64,000 nt of DNA from an uncultured Lachnospiraceae bacterium (GTDB lineage Bacteria > Bacillota > Clostridia > Lachnospirales > Lachnospiraceae). Positions 30,946-39,463 of the stretch are shown here, one piece after another (positions within the stretch are counted from its first letter, which is position 1; each line of letters starts with the position of its first letter). The DNA lies in contig CANBFE010000001.1 of the NCBI GenBank assembly GCA_947367855.1, positions 372,001 to 436,000 on the forward strand. Direction: 5' to 3'. Under the pieces are notes generated by a model that did not search any database, was not told the DNA's origin, and worked only from the letters and a program-made list of their open reading frames with translations. The translations under genes were made by a program, and so were the position numbers.

Positions 30946-32745
30946 TTAGCGGATCAGATTCTTATTCTGTCTGTTTATAAGCTGCTGCGGTATCTCGCCG
31001 TATTGGTTGCGGAAGGCATTGGCGTAGTAGCCGCCTGCTGCCACCAGCTCGTCATGGGTGCCGTGTTCTATAATGTGTCCATGGTCCATTACCAGAATCT
31101 GGTCTGCATCCCGTATGGAGGAAATGCGGTAGGCTATAATGAACACGGTGCAGTCCTGCTTTACGGTTTTGAGCTGTTCCTGGATATAGCTTTCCGTCTC
31201 CATGTCCACGGCGGAGGTGGTATCGTCAAGGATCAGCACGGAAGGGTCTTTCAGCAGGGCGCGGGCCAGGGAGATTCTCTGCTTCTGGCCTCCGGACAGG
31301 CCCACTCCCCTTTCGCCAACAATGGTGTCATATCCTTCGGGCAGGGCGGAGATGAAATGGTTTGCATCTGCCATAACCGCGGCGTGTTTTACCTTGTCGA
31401 AGCTGCAGTCAGGTCTTCCGTAGGCGATATTTCCCTCTATTGTATCCGAAAAAAGGAATACATCCTGCATTGCCATACCGATATTGTCCCTCAGGTCATA
31501 CAGATCCATGTTCCGCACGTCTTTGCCGTCCACCAGAACCTGGCCGGAGGTGGTGTCATAAAAACGGCAGAGCAGGTTCATCAGTGTGGATTTTCCGGAT
31601 CCGGTGGAGCCTATGATGCCCACGGTCTGTCCGGCCTTCACCTTGAAGTTTATGTTTTTTACGATATCCTCCCCGTCCGTGCGGTAGGATACATCCCGGA
31701 ATTCTATATTGCCGTGGATCCTGGGGTGGGAGCCGTCTCCGGCATTGTCCTGTCCGTGGTTTCCTGCCTGTTCAGGACAGGGCGTTTTCACCGAGGGCTC
31801 CTCGCTGTAGGTGGAATAGATCTTTTCTATGGATGTAATGAAATTCTGAATATCGTTAACCCACCAGCCGGCCATCCGGAGAGGGCTGTTCAGCATCCAC
31901 AGGTAACCGTTCACCCGAACCAGGTCTCCAAGGGTGATTTCCCCCAGGATCACCATGTATCCGCCATAAAGCATCAGGATGATGGTCAGGGAGTAGGAAA
32001 GGATCTCAAAAATGGGTACATACTTCATCCATACACGGGAACCCCTGATCTGGGCATCCCGGAATTTGTCATTTTCCTTCTGGAATTTTTCTTTTTCATA
32101 TTCTTCTTTTGCAAAGGCCTTTACCACCCGGTTTCCGCTGATGTTTTCCTGAACCAGGGTATTCAGGGAGGAAAAGCAGTTGCGGTTTCTCTGGAAGGCT
32201 GGTTTTACTTCCTTTGACTGCAGGAAAGTGGCCAGTGCGGTGAAGGGCAGTACTGTCAGCATGCACAGCGCCAGCTTTGCGTTGATGGTAAAGATCATCA
32301 GCAGGGCAAAGGCAAACAGCAGGATGTTCTGATAGACTGCATAGATAACATAGGATATGAAATGCCGGACGGCTTCCATATCTCCTGTCTGGCGGCTCAT
32401 CAGGTCGCCGGTCCGCGTCCTGTTGTAAAAGCTGAAATCCTCTTCCAGGAATTTGCGGTACACCTGGCCTCTCATGTCGTAGAGAAGCCCCTGGGAAGCC
32501 GTCTCAAAGACCAGCTGGTACAGGAAGCGCAGAAGGCTGGTCAGCAATGTGACGCCAAGCAGGCACAGAATCAGCCTGGGCAGCAGATCGTAATTGCCGG
32601 CCTGGATTACATCGTCCACGATAATCCCCGACAGGTAGGGGGTTACGATGGACAGGGCTGCGATGACTGTGGTTAGAAAGAGACCAAGAATCATCAGCCC
32701 CCGGTAGCGTTTCAGAAAACTGTGGAACCATTTTAAAGGTGTCAT
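30946..32745 (-). CDS. ABC exporter half-transporter (degenerate-site partner)
   Basis: 599 residues with exporter membrane domain then ATPase. Walker A GSTGSGKS, Q-loop AMQDVFLFSD, signature LSGGQKQR, Walker B VLILDDTTSAVD in which the catalytic Glu is Asp, H-loop replaced as IAYRIS (Tyr for His). These two changes are the marks of the degenerate nucleotide site in heterodimeric exporters such as TM287/288, so it should pair with the downstream gene. ATG 32745 is preceded by GGGGAGGT at 9 bases; an in-frame extension to 32820 has no signal. Confidence 0.92.
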   Translation of the reverse strand: MTPLKWFHSFLKRYRGLMILGLFLTTVIAALSIVTPYLSGIIVDDVIQAGNYDLLPRLILCLLGVTLLTSLLRFLYQLVFETASQGLLYDMRGQVYRKFLEEDFSFYNRTRTGDLMSRQTGDMEAVRHFISYVIYAVYQNILLFAFALLMIFTINAKLALCMLTVLPFTALATFLQSKEVKPAFQRNRNCFSSLNTLVQENISGNRVVKAFAKEEYEKEKFQKENDKFRDAQIRGSRVWMKYVPIFEILSYSLTIILMLYGGYMVILGEITLGDLVRVNGYLWMLNSPLRMAGWWVNDIQNFITSIEKIYSTYSEEPSVKTPCPEQAGNHGQDNAGDGSHPRIHGNIEFRDVSYRTDGEDIVKNINFKVKAGQTVGIIGSTGSGKSTLMNLLCRFYDTTSGQVLVDGKDVRNMDLYDLRDNIGMAMQDVFLFSDTIEGNIAYGRPDCSFDKVKHAAVMADANHFISALPEGYDTIVGERGVGLSGGQKQRISLARALLKDPSVLILDDTTSAVDMETESYIQEQLKTVKQDCTVFIIAYRISSIRDADQILVMDHGHIIEHGTHDELVAAGGYYANAFRNQYGEIPQQLINRQNKNLIR

Positions 32746-32856
32746 AATATGTATACCTCCCCGGAATGCCCTGCATCCCGTTCGCCCTATGTATTTTCCC
32801 GTGGACGTCCCGGGGGACATTCGCAGCGGGGGATTTGGTTGTGGGCTTATGCATCA

Positions 32857-32876
32857 TTGTACTTTTTCGGGTACAA
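32857..32876. promoter_or_regulatory. Inverted repeat, possible operator of the ABC exporter pair
   Basis: TTGTAC and GTACAA are separated by 8 bp in the 299 bp gap between the exporter genes and lepA. On the minus strand a TACAAT -10-like box overlaps it with TTCCTT 16 bp upstream. No regulator gene is adjacent, so the role is a guess. Confidence 0.35.
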
Positions 32877-32983
32877 AAAGGAATGGAGTATCTTGCACCG
32901 TTGATGGAAAATATTGTAGGGGAAAAGACATGGGACCGGCAGGGCTTTTGGATAAAAGGCTTTGGGCAAACGTGAAGATTTTA

Positions 32984-33012
32984 TGGACAAGACCGGGCAA
33001 AAATGATATGAT
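32984..33012 (+). promoter_or_regulatory. Promoter of lepA
   Basis: TGGACA, 17 bp, TATGAT, about 32 bp before the start codon. Confidence 0.65.
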
Positions 33013-33044
33013 CGTATGGAATAACCATAGAATGAGGGATAAAG

Positions 33045-34868
33045 ATGGAAGAAATAAAGAATATCGAACAGTCCAGAATCCGGAATTTCTGCATTGTCGC
33101 CCATATAGACCATGGAAAATCCACGCTGGCGGACCGGATTATTGAGCATACGGGCCTTCTGACCAACAGGGAGATGCAGGCCCAGGTACTGGACAATATG
33201 GATCTGGAGCGGGAGAGGGGCATTACCATCAAGGCCCAGTCCGTGCGCACCGTGTACAAGGCCAGGGACGGGGAAGAGTATATTCTGAATCTTATCGATA
33301 CGCCGGGCCATGTGGACTTTAATTATGAAGTAAGCCGTTCCCTTGCCGCCTGCGACGGAGCGATTCTTGTGGTGGATGCTGCCCAGGGAATTGAGGCCCA
33401 GACACTGGCCAATGTCTACCTGGCCCTGGATCATGATCTGGACGTGATCCCGGTGATCAATAAGATAGACCTGCCCAGTGCGGAGCCGGAACGTGTGATC
33501 GAGGAGATTGAGGATGTCATAGGCCTGGAGGCCCATGACGCTCCCCTGATTTCCGCCAAAAACGGTTTGGGCATCGAGGATGTGCTGGAGCAGATCGTGA
33601 AGAAAATTCCGGCCCCCAAGGGGGATCCGAAAGCCCCGCTGCAGGCCCTGATTTTTGACTCCCTGTATGATCCCTACAAAGGGGTTATTATCTTCTGCCG
33701 GATTATGGAAGGGACCGTCAGCAGGGGAACCATGATTCGGATGATGGCTACCGGGGCGAAGGAAGAAGTAGTGGAGGTGGGCTGTTTCGGCGCAGGCCGT
33801 TTTATTCCCTGTGAGGAGCTGTCCGCCGGAATGGTGGGTTATATCACGGCTTCCATCAAAAATGTAAAGGATACCGCGGTGGGGGACACGGTGACGGACG
33901 ACCGCAATCCCTGTAAGCAGCCGCTGCCCGGATACAAAAAGGTGCAGTCCATGGTTTACTGCGGTTTTTATCCCGCGGACGGGGCAAAGTATCCGGATCT
34001 GCGGGACGCGTTGGAAAAGCTCCAGCTCAATGATGCGGCTCTGCAGTATGAGCCGGAGACCTCTGTGGCTTTGGGTTTCGGATTCCGCTGCGGGTTCCTG
34101 GGACTGCTGCATCTGGAGGTGATCCAGGAGAGACTGGAGCGGGAGTACAATCTGGATCTGGTGGCTACGGCTCCGGGCGTTGTGTACAAGGTGTACAAGA
34201 CCAACGGGGAGGTCATTGAGCTGACCAATCCTTCCAATCTGCCGGATCCCTCCACCATCGAGCATATGGAGGAGCCTGTGGTCAGCGCGGAGATTATGGT
34301 CACCAGTGAATTTATCGGCTCCATCATGGAATTGTGCCAGGAGCGCCGGGGCAGGTATCTGGGGATGGAGTACATGGAGGCCAGCCGGGCGCTGCTGAAA
34401 TATGAGCTTCCTCTGAACGAGATCATTTACGACTTTTTTGACGCGCTGAAATCCCGTTCCAGGGGTTATGCGTCTTTTGACTATGATATGAAGGGGTATG
34501 AGGAGTCCAGGTTGGTAAAACTGGATATTCTGATCAACCGGGAGGAAGTGGACGCTCTGTCGTTTATCGTCCATGCGGATTCCGCCTATGAGAGGGGCAG
34601 AAGGATGTGCGAAAAGCTGAAGGAGGAGATACCCAGGCATCTGTTTGAGATTCCCATCCAGGCGGCCGTGGGCGGCAAGGTTATCGCCCGGGAGACGGTG
34701 AAGGCCATGCGCAAGGATGTGTTGGCAAAATGCTACGGCGGCGATATCACCCGGAAGAAAAAGCTTCTGGAGAAGCAGAAGGAAGGGAAAAAGCGCATGC
34801 GCCAGATCGGCAATGTGGAGATTCCCCAGAAAGCCTTCCTCAGCGTGCTGAAGCTGGACGAGGATTGA
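33045..34868 (+). CDS. lepA: Elongation factor 4
   Basis: 607 residues, full length. Translational GTPase that binds ribosomes and back-translocates or assists assembly. G1 AHIDHGKS (residues ~17-24), G2 region ERGITIKAQ, G3 DTPGHVDF, G4 NKID. Domain order: G, II, III, V, then the LepA-specific C-terminal domain (SFIVHADSAYERGRRMCEKL; AKCYGGDITRKKKLLEKQKE). Ribosome binding site GAGGGA. hemW follows after 72 bp, the usual lepA-hemW arrangement of Firmicutes. Confidence 0.97.
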   Translation: MEEIKNIEQSRIRNFCIVAHIDHGKSTLADRIIEHTGLLTNREMQAQVLDNMDLERERGITIKAQSVRTVYKARDGEEYILNLIDTPGHVDFNYEVSRSLAACDGAILVVDAAQGIEAQTLANVYLALDHDLDVIPVINKIDLPSAEPERVIEEIEDVIGLEAHDAPLISAKNGLGIEDVLEQIVKKIPAPKGDPKAPLQALIFDSLYDPYKGVIIFCRIMEGTVSRGTMIRMMATGAKEEVVEVGCFGAGRFIPCEELSAGMVGYITASIKNVKDTAVGDTVTDDRNPCKQPLPGYKKVQSMVYCGFYPADGAKYPDLRDALEKLQLNDAALQYEPETSVALGFGFRCGFLGLLHLEVIQERLEREYNLDLVATAPGVVYKVYKTNGEVIELTNPSNLPDPSTIEHMEEPVVSAEIMVTSEFIGSIMELCQERRGRYLGMEYMEASRALLKYELPLNEIIYDFFDALKSRSRGYASFDYDMKGYEESRLVKLDILINREEVDALSFIVHADSAYERGRRMCEKLKEEIPRHLFEIPIQAAVGGKVIARETVKAMRKDVLAKCYGGDITRKKKLLEKQKEGKKRMRQIGNVEIPQKAFLSVLKLDED

Positions 34869-34940
34869 TAGAAAAACGGACGGAAACGCTTCGGCGCTGA
34901 GGGCAACACTTTTGGGAAAAGGATAGGGGGTAAAAGTCAA

Positions 34941-36227
34941 TTGTCGGATAAAAAAGAGCTGGAATTATATTTTCATATTCCCTTCTGTGTCAGGAAATGT
35001 TTTTACTGTGATTTTCTGTCCGCTCCCGGAGATGAGAAAACAAAGAAAAGATATATGGAGGCGCTTCTCACGGAAACCGTGGGGAGCGCTTTCCAATATG
35101 AAGCATACAGGGTGGTCAGTGTGTTTATCGGCGGGGGAACGCCCTCGGCAGTGCCGCCGGCCTGTATCGGAGAGCTGATGGCAGCGGTCAGGGGCAGTTA
35201 CGACATGGCGGAAGATGCGGAAGTGACCATTGAGGTGAACCCGGGGACCGTATCCGGGGAGGGATTTAGGGTATTCCGGGAGGCAGGCATCAACCGCTTA
35301 AGCATCGGTCTGCAGTCCGGGGATGACAGGGAGCTTGCCGCCATAGGCAGAATCCATACCTGGGCACAGTTTCAGGAGACCTTCCGGAAGGCAAGACAGG
35401 CGGGCTTTGCCAATATCAATGTGGATATCATGAGCGCCCTGCCTGGCCAGACGCTTTCCGAATACAGGAATACCCTGGAGAAGGTCCTCTCCCTGGAGCC
35501 GCCGCCGGAGCATATTTCTGCCTACAGTCTGATTCTGGAGGAGGGGACGCTTCTTTACCGGCAGCATGAGAGCGGGGAACTGGAACTGCCGGATGAGGAC
35601 ACGGACAGGGAGATGTACCAGGAGACAAAGCGCATTCTGGAGAGTCATGGCTATAAACGATATGAAATATCCAATTATGCGAAAAAAGGATACAGATGCC
35701 GTCACAACTGCGGATACTGGCAGAGAAAAAATTATGCGGGTTTCGGCATCGGGGCGGCCTCCCTGGTGGAGAACGTTCGTTTCCGCAACAGCGACGGGCT
35801 GAAAGATTATCTTGAGAATCCTCTGGGATGCAGGGAGGATGTGCAGGAGCTGAGCCGTGGGGAACAGATGGAGGAGTTTATGTTTCTGGGGCTGAGGATG
35901 ACGGAAGGCGTGGAAAGCGGCGCATTCCGGAGACAGTTCGGGTGTGCCATGGAGGAGGTGTACGGGGAAGTAATCCGGAAGAACCGGGAGGATGGGCTGC
36001 TGCGGTATCTTACCGGGGAAGAGGAGAATCCGGCCAGGGGAACCCCGGCTGTGTGCGGGATGGAAAGGGAGTTCTCTGGGGAGAATGGCTGCCGGGAAGC
36101 TCCGGCTGTGTGCGGCATGGAAAGGGAGTTCTCTGGGGAGAATGCGCCGGGGGATACCCTGCGGCTGGCTCTGACAGACAGGGGATTGGACGTCAGCAAC
36201 TATGTGATGGCTCAGTTTCTGAACTGA
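34941..36227 (+). CDS. hemW: HemW-like radical SAM protein (heme chaperone family) with a repeated insertion
   Basis: 428 residues from a TTG start with AGGGGG upstream. HIPFCVRKCFYCDF gives the radical SAM CxxxCxxC (Cys16, 20, 23). VFIGGGTPSAV and INRLSIGLQSGDDRELAAIGRIH follow, and the C-terminal HemW domain ends LTDRGLDVSNYVMAQFL. HemW lacks the extra residues of true HemN and is a heme-binding chaperone. The family is usually ~380 residues; the surplus is an insertion near residues 355-405 built of a duplicated 19-residue unit. TTG start is supported by continuity with the family N-terminus. Confidence 0.9.
   Translation: MSDKKELELYFHIPFCVRKCFYCDFLSAPGDEKTKKRYMEALLTETVGSAFQYEAYRVVSVFIGGGTPSAVPPACIGELMAAVRGSYDMAEDAEVTIEVNPGTVSGEGFRVFREAGINRLSIGLQSGDDRELAAIGRIHTWAQFQETFRKARQAGFANINVDIMSALPGQTLSEYRNTLEKVLSLEPPPEHISAYSLILEEGTLLYRQHESGELELPDEDTDREMYQETKRILESHGYKRYEISNYAKKGYRCRHNCGYWQRKNYAGFGIGAASLVENVRFRNSDGLKDYLENPLGCREDVQELSRGEQMEEFMFLGLRMTEGVESGAFRRQFGCAMEEVYGEVIRKNREDGLLRYLTGEEENPARGTPAVCGMEREFSGENGCREAPAVCGMEREFSGENAPGDTLRLALTDRGLDVSNYVMAQFLN
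36045..36144 (+). repeat. 57 bp-period tandem duplication inside hemW
   Basis: Two ~43 bp near-identical blocks (from 36045 and 36102, one mismatch) encode PAVCGMEREFSGEN twice. Each block includes TTCTC-TGGG-GAGAA, a small hairpin. The block lies in a loop of the HemW C-terminal domain and keeps the frame. Confidence 0.9.
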
Positions 36228-36241
36228 CGGAAGGGAAAGCA

Positions 36242-36299
36242 TTGACAGGTTCGTCTGTTTATGCTATTATGAAGTTGACTTCATGTGAAGTATACTTCA
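36242..36299 (+). promoter_or_regulatory. Promoter and double operator of the XRE regulator
   Basis: Perfect TTGACA (36242-36247), 17 bp, TATTAT (36265-36270). Directly after the -10 box lie two 14 bp palindromes, TGAAGTTGACTTCA (36270-36283) and TGAAGTATACTTCA (36286-36299), centred 16 bp apart. They cover the transcription start, so a bound repressor would block initiation. The XRE protein encoded next is the likely ligand. Confidence 0.8.
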
Positions 36300-36363
36300 T
36301 AATGCTTTCATGAGAGAGGGACGGAAGCAGTCGGAACGGCAGGGAGAATCAAAGGGGATAAAG

Positions 36364-36594
36364 ATGAAGAACAGAGTAAAAGAACTGCGTACAGAGGCGG
36401 GTCTGACTCAGCAGCAGCTGGCGGACAGAGTGCATGTTTCCGCCAGAACCATTATTTCCGTAGAGAAAGGGCAGTATAAGCCGTCTCTGATGCTGGCCTA
36501 CCGAATGGCGCAGGTATTTCACACCACCATAGAGGAGCTCTGTTGTCTGGAAGAGAATAAACGGGAGGAGGACGAAGCATATGGGAGATGGTAA
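36364..36594 (+). CDS. XRE/Cro-family helix-turn-helix regulator
   Basis: 76 residues, essentially one HTH domain: KNRVKELRTEAGLTQQQLAD, then VHVSARTIISVEKGQYKPSL, then LAYRMAQVFHTTIEELCCLE. The start at 36364 follows AGGGGA at 6 bases. Family members of this size (with a LEEN-type tail) are usually autorepressors coupled to a small membrane protein. The next gene overlaps it by 14 bp. Confidence 0.9.
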   Translation: MKNRVKELRTEAGLTQQQLADRVHVSARTIISVEKGQYKPSLMLAYRMAQVFHTTIEELCCLEENKREEDEAYGRW

Positions 36595-37036
36595 AAACGC
36601 AACTTACAGCGGTAAAATCAAACGGCGGATCCGTATTCAGTACCTGGTTCTGGCGGCCATGCTGGTATATATGCCTGTAGTCGTGGAACTGGGGGGCGGC
36701 GATTCCCGGATTATGACTGATCTGGCCCGGAATTTCAGCAGGCTGGTTTATTTCGGCGGTCTGGCTTATATGATCGCCGGAATTCTGCGAAACAAAAAAG
36801 TGTTGGGCAGCAGTATCCTGCTGAAAGAACAGATGAGGGAGGAACAGGACGAACGGAATCAATATCTCCACGATAAGAGCGGAGGCTTGGTGATGGATAT
36901 TCTCCTGGTTTCACTGCTGTTTTTTACGTGGACAGCTTCCCTGTTCCACATGGCGGTGTTTTATACAGCCTTTGCCGTTTTGGCACTGGCGGCAGGATTG
37001 AAGGCCCTGTTTTACTATATTTACAGCCACAGATGA
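36581..37036 (+). CDS. Four-helix membrane protein paired with the XRE regulator
   Basis: 151 residues with four membrane segments (IQYLVLAAMLVYMPVVV; LVYFGGLAYMIAGIL; VMDILLVSLLFFTWTASLF; YTAFAVLALAAGLKALFYY) and a charged cytoplasmic loop (KEQMREEQDERNQYLHDKSG). The loop motif EERDER-like EEQDERNQ is shared with DUF2178/DUF3796-type proteins encoded beside XRE regulators. It may signal to the regulator, or be its main target. Function unknown. Confidence 0.75.
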   Translation: MGDGKNATYSGKIKRRIRIQYLVLAAMLVYMPVVVELGGGDSRIMTDLARNFSRLVYFGGLAYMIAGILRNKKVLGSSILLKEQMREEQDERNQYLHDKSGGLVMDILLVSLLFFTWTASLFHMAVFYTAFAVLALAAGLKALFYYIYSHR

Positions 37037-37140
37037 AAACAGGCTTTATACAGTGAATATATTTTGAAACTTTTGAAACACAACCCAGGAACCATGGATG
37101 AGCCGGAGACATAAACTATGTTAAGAGTAATCCGTGGGGG

Positions 37141-37782
37141 TTGGATTTGGAGACGTTTCAAAAACCGTTGACACAGGAGGAGGAAGCCGGGTATATCCGC
37201 TTGCTGCGCCATGGTTCCCCTGAGGAGGCCGAACTGGCACAGAAGATACTGGTGGAGCGGAATCTGCGTCTGGTAGTCCATATCGTGAAGAAGTATCAGA
37301 ATGCGGACGAGGATATGGAAGACTTTATTTCCATAGGCTGCATCGGGCTGATCAAAGCGATCCGGACATTTGACGAGAAAAAGGGGCGGCTGGCTACCTA
37401 CGCCTGCAGATGCATAGAGAATGAACTGTTAATGTTCCTGAGGGGAAAAAAGAAATCCTCCCGGGAAGTTTCACTTTTTGAGCCCATCGGACAGGATAAG
37501 GAAGGGAACGAGATTCATCTGGTGGACGTGATAGAACAGAATCAGCCCGATATCATTGAAAGCATGGAGCTGACGGGGAATATCCGAAGGCTTCTGGCTC
37601 TGATGGATGTCAGTCTCACGGAGCGGGAACGGCGGATTATCATCATGCGGTACGGCCTCTACGGGAACCGGGAGGTGACCCAGAATGAGATCGGGGAGGC
37701 CCTTGGGATATCCAGGAGCTATGTGAGCCGGATTGAGAAGAAGGCGCTTTCGAAGCTGCGGGAGAAATTTGAGGAGAGGTGA
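37141..37782 (+). CDS. sigK: Late sporulation sigma factor SigK
   Basis: 213 residues. Region 2: ERNLRLVVHIVKKYQNADED, then MEDFISIGCIGLIKAIRTFD and YACRCIENELLMFLR. Region 4: LTERERRIIIMRYGLYGNRE and QNEIGEALGISRSYVSRIEK. SigK directs late mother-cell transcription and coat synthesis. No ATG start is available; TTG 37141 with a GTGGGGG stretch just before it is used, though TTG 37147 is possible. A short pro-sequence like that of Bacillus is not obvious. The last 20 codons (from 37720) are supplied by a foreign island, and the original 3' end lies at 43306-43368. The gene remains in frame and ends KLREKFEER. Confidence 0.9.
   Translation: MDLETFQKPLTQEEEAGYIRLLRHGSPEEAELAQKILVERNLRLVVHIVKKYQNADEDMEDFISIGCIGLIKAIRTFDEKKGRLATYACRCIENELLMFLRGKKKSSREVSLFEPIGQDKEGNEIHLVDVIEQNQPDIIESMELTGNIRRLLALMDVSLTERERRIIIMRYGLYGNREVTQNEIGEALGISRSYVSRIEKKALSKLREKFEER
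37720..37745 (+). repeat. attL-like core: left copy of the sigK 3' repeat
   Basis: 26 bp identical to 43306-43331, in the codons for YVSRIEKKA. Past two mismatches, a further 22 bp are identical to the other copy. Confidence 0.85.
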
Positions 37783-37915
37783 GCGCAAGAGGAGGGATAT
37801 AGTGAAAATGGGGGCAGAATCTGTCAAACTTATGTGGTTAGATGGATTTTGCCTCATTTTCATTTTTTTAGCGGATATTTCGGGCAGAGGCCAGATTAAG
37901 GACAGGAAATCCGTA

Positions 37916-37944
37916 TTGCTTTTTTGGGATAAATTGCATATAAT
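37916..37944 (+). promoter_or_regulatory. Promoter of the island operon
   Basis: TTGCTT, 17 bp, perfect TATAAT, ending 75 bp before the methylase start. The only strong promoter seen in the island. Confidence 0.7.
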
Positions 37945-38019
37945 GAAAAAAGTCAATGTCCAGGAAAATGTACACAGGGATAATTTATGATTGAAATGTG
38001 CAGAAAGGCTGTTTAGCTC

Positions 38020-39453
38020 ATGGCGAAAAAGGATAGGAATGATCAGATTTTCACCCCTGACAAATATGTGGAAGATATGTTGGATCGAATAGGATATGTA
38101 GAAAATCTGGTAGGTAAAACTGTTCTGGAAAACTCATGTGGTCAGGGAAACATTTTGGTGCCGATAGTTGGCAGATATATTAGAGACGCAAAGATGCAAG
38201 GCTTGTCTGAGAAATGTATTGCAGAAAGCCTGTCGCAAAACATCATAGGTTTTGAAATTGATAAAGAACAAAGAGAGAAATGTATCGAGCGTCTTGACAG
38301 AACCTGTGCTTTATCAGGCATAGAAAATGTGCAGTGGAATATACTGAATCAGGATTTTCTGGCATATAAGGCAAGTGAACTGAAAGCATCATTTATTGTC
38401 GGAAACCCTCCTTATATTACATATCATGATATGACCGAAGAAGAACGGATGTATCTTAAGGAACATTATGAAGTGTGCAGAAAAGGAAGATTTGATTATT
38501 GCTATGCTTTTATAGAGGCAAGTATCAACGCATTAAAAACAGGGGGAAAGATGATTTACCTGATTCCTTTTAGTATTTTTCGAAATCTATATGCAAGAGA
38601 ATTGCGAAAATATATAGTTGGTGGGATGACAGGTGTAGTTGATTTAAGCGGAGAAAAGGTATTTCCAGGAATTACCTGCTCGGTTGCTTTCCTGCTTTAT
38701 GAAAAGGGAAAATATAGGCATGAAATATTATATGAGGAGAATGAAACGGGCAAAAAAAGGTTGATTCAAAAGAGTCAGCTGTGCGAAGACAATAAGAAAT
38801 GGGTTTTCCAGAAGGTGGAGGATGGGGAAGAACAATTTGGCAATTATTTTAATGTTTGTAACAGCGTAGCTACATTGTTGAATGAAGCTTATTTGATTAA
38901 GCCAACAAAAGAAGATGAGCGATTTTTCTATGTAAAAGAACAGAAAGTGGAAAAAGAAATTTGTCTGAGAGCGATAAGTACAAAAAGTGAAAAGAAAAAA
39001 ACGAAAGAGAAACAATATATCCTCTTTCCTTACAAAAGAAAGGAAGAGGAGATTTATAAATTTAGGGAAAAAGAGTTCAGGCGGTTGTATCCACATGCAT
39101 ATCGATATCTGAGACAATTTGAAAAAAAATTGAAAGACAGAAAAAGCGACAAAAATGCACAATGGTTTGAATATGGTAGATCTCAGGCGCTTAAGGAACT
39201 ATGGAAAGATAAACTGGTCCTTCCAATGGTAATAACAAGACAGGCCAGAGTATATCGGGGAGATGAAAGCGCGGTTCCCTATGCAGGGTATTTTATAACG
39301 CAAAAAAAAGATGCAGGCTATACTTTAGATGATGCTGTAAGGATTCTGCAAAGCGCAGAATTCTATCAATATGTCAAAATGGTAGGGACACCGACAACAG
39401 AGACCTCATATAGGATTTCTGTGAATGATATTGAGCAATATAGGTTTAAGTGA
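38020..39453 (+). CDS. N6-adenine DNA methyltransferase (gamma-type, Eco57I/TaqI-like)
   Basis: 477 residues. SAM-binding motif I KTVLENSCGQGNILVPIV (near residues 33-50), an acidic IGFEID after it (motif II), QDF as motif III, catalytic NPPY at 129-132 (IVGNPPYITYHDM), and MIYLIPFSIFRN downstream. The order of SAM site before NPPY without an intervening recognition domain fits gamma-class N6-adenine enzymes, with recognition residues in the C-terminal half (~300-477). The C-terminal ITRQARVYRGDESAVPYAGY region is typical of TaqI/Eco57I-like target domains. The ATG at 38020 has only a weak AAAGG upstream and an in-frame TAG just before it. No nuclease domain is fused. Likely protects host DNA or marks sites for the partner proteins. 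Confidence 0.88.
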   Translation: MAKKDRNDQIFTPDKYVEDMLDRIGYVENLVGKTVLENSCGQGNILVPIVGRYIRDAKMQGLSEKCIAESLSQNIIGFEIDKEQREKCIERLDRTCALSGIENVQWNILNQDFLAYKASELKASFIVGNPPYITYHDMTEEERMYLKEHYEVCRKGRFDYCYAFIEASINALKTGGKMIYLIPFSIFRNLYARELRKYIVGGMTGVVDLSGEKVFPGITCSVAFLLYEKGKYRHEILYEENETGKKRLIQKSQLCEDNKKWVFQKVEDGEEQFGNYFNVCNSVATLLNEAYLIKPTKEDERFFYVKEQKVEKEICLRAISTKSEKKKTKEKQYILFPYKRKEEEIYKFREKEFRRLYPHAYRYLRQFEKKLKDRKSDKNAQWFEYGRSQALKELWKDKLVLPMVITRQARVYRGDESAVPYAGYFITQKKDAGYTLDDAVRILQSAEFYQYVKMVGTPTTETSYRISVNDIEQYRFK

Positions 39454-39463
39454 GGTACCGTAT

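Noticed and set aside
31003..32217. 404-codon plus-strand frame opposite the ABC exporter genes
   Set aside because: Antisense to clear Walker A, signature and Walker B motifs.
37802..37990. 62-codon frame (GTG 37802 with GAGGAGGG) between sigK and the methylase
   Set aside because: It runs straight through the operon promoter, has no recognisable motif, and may be a by-product of the sigK junction.
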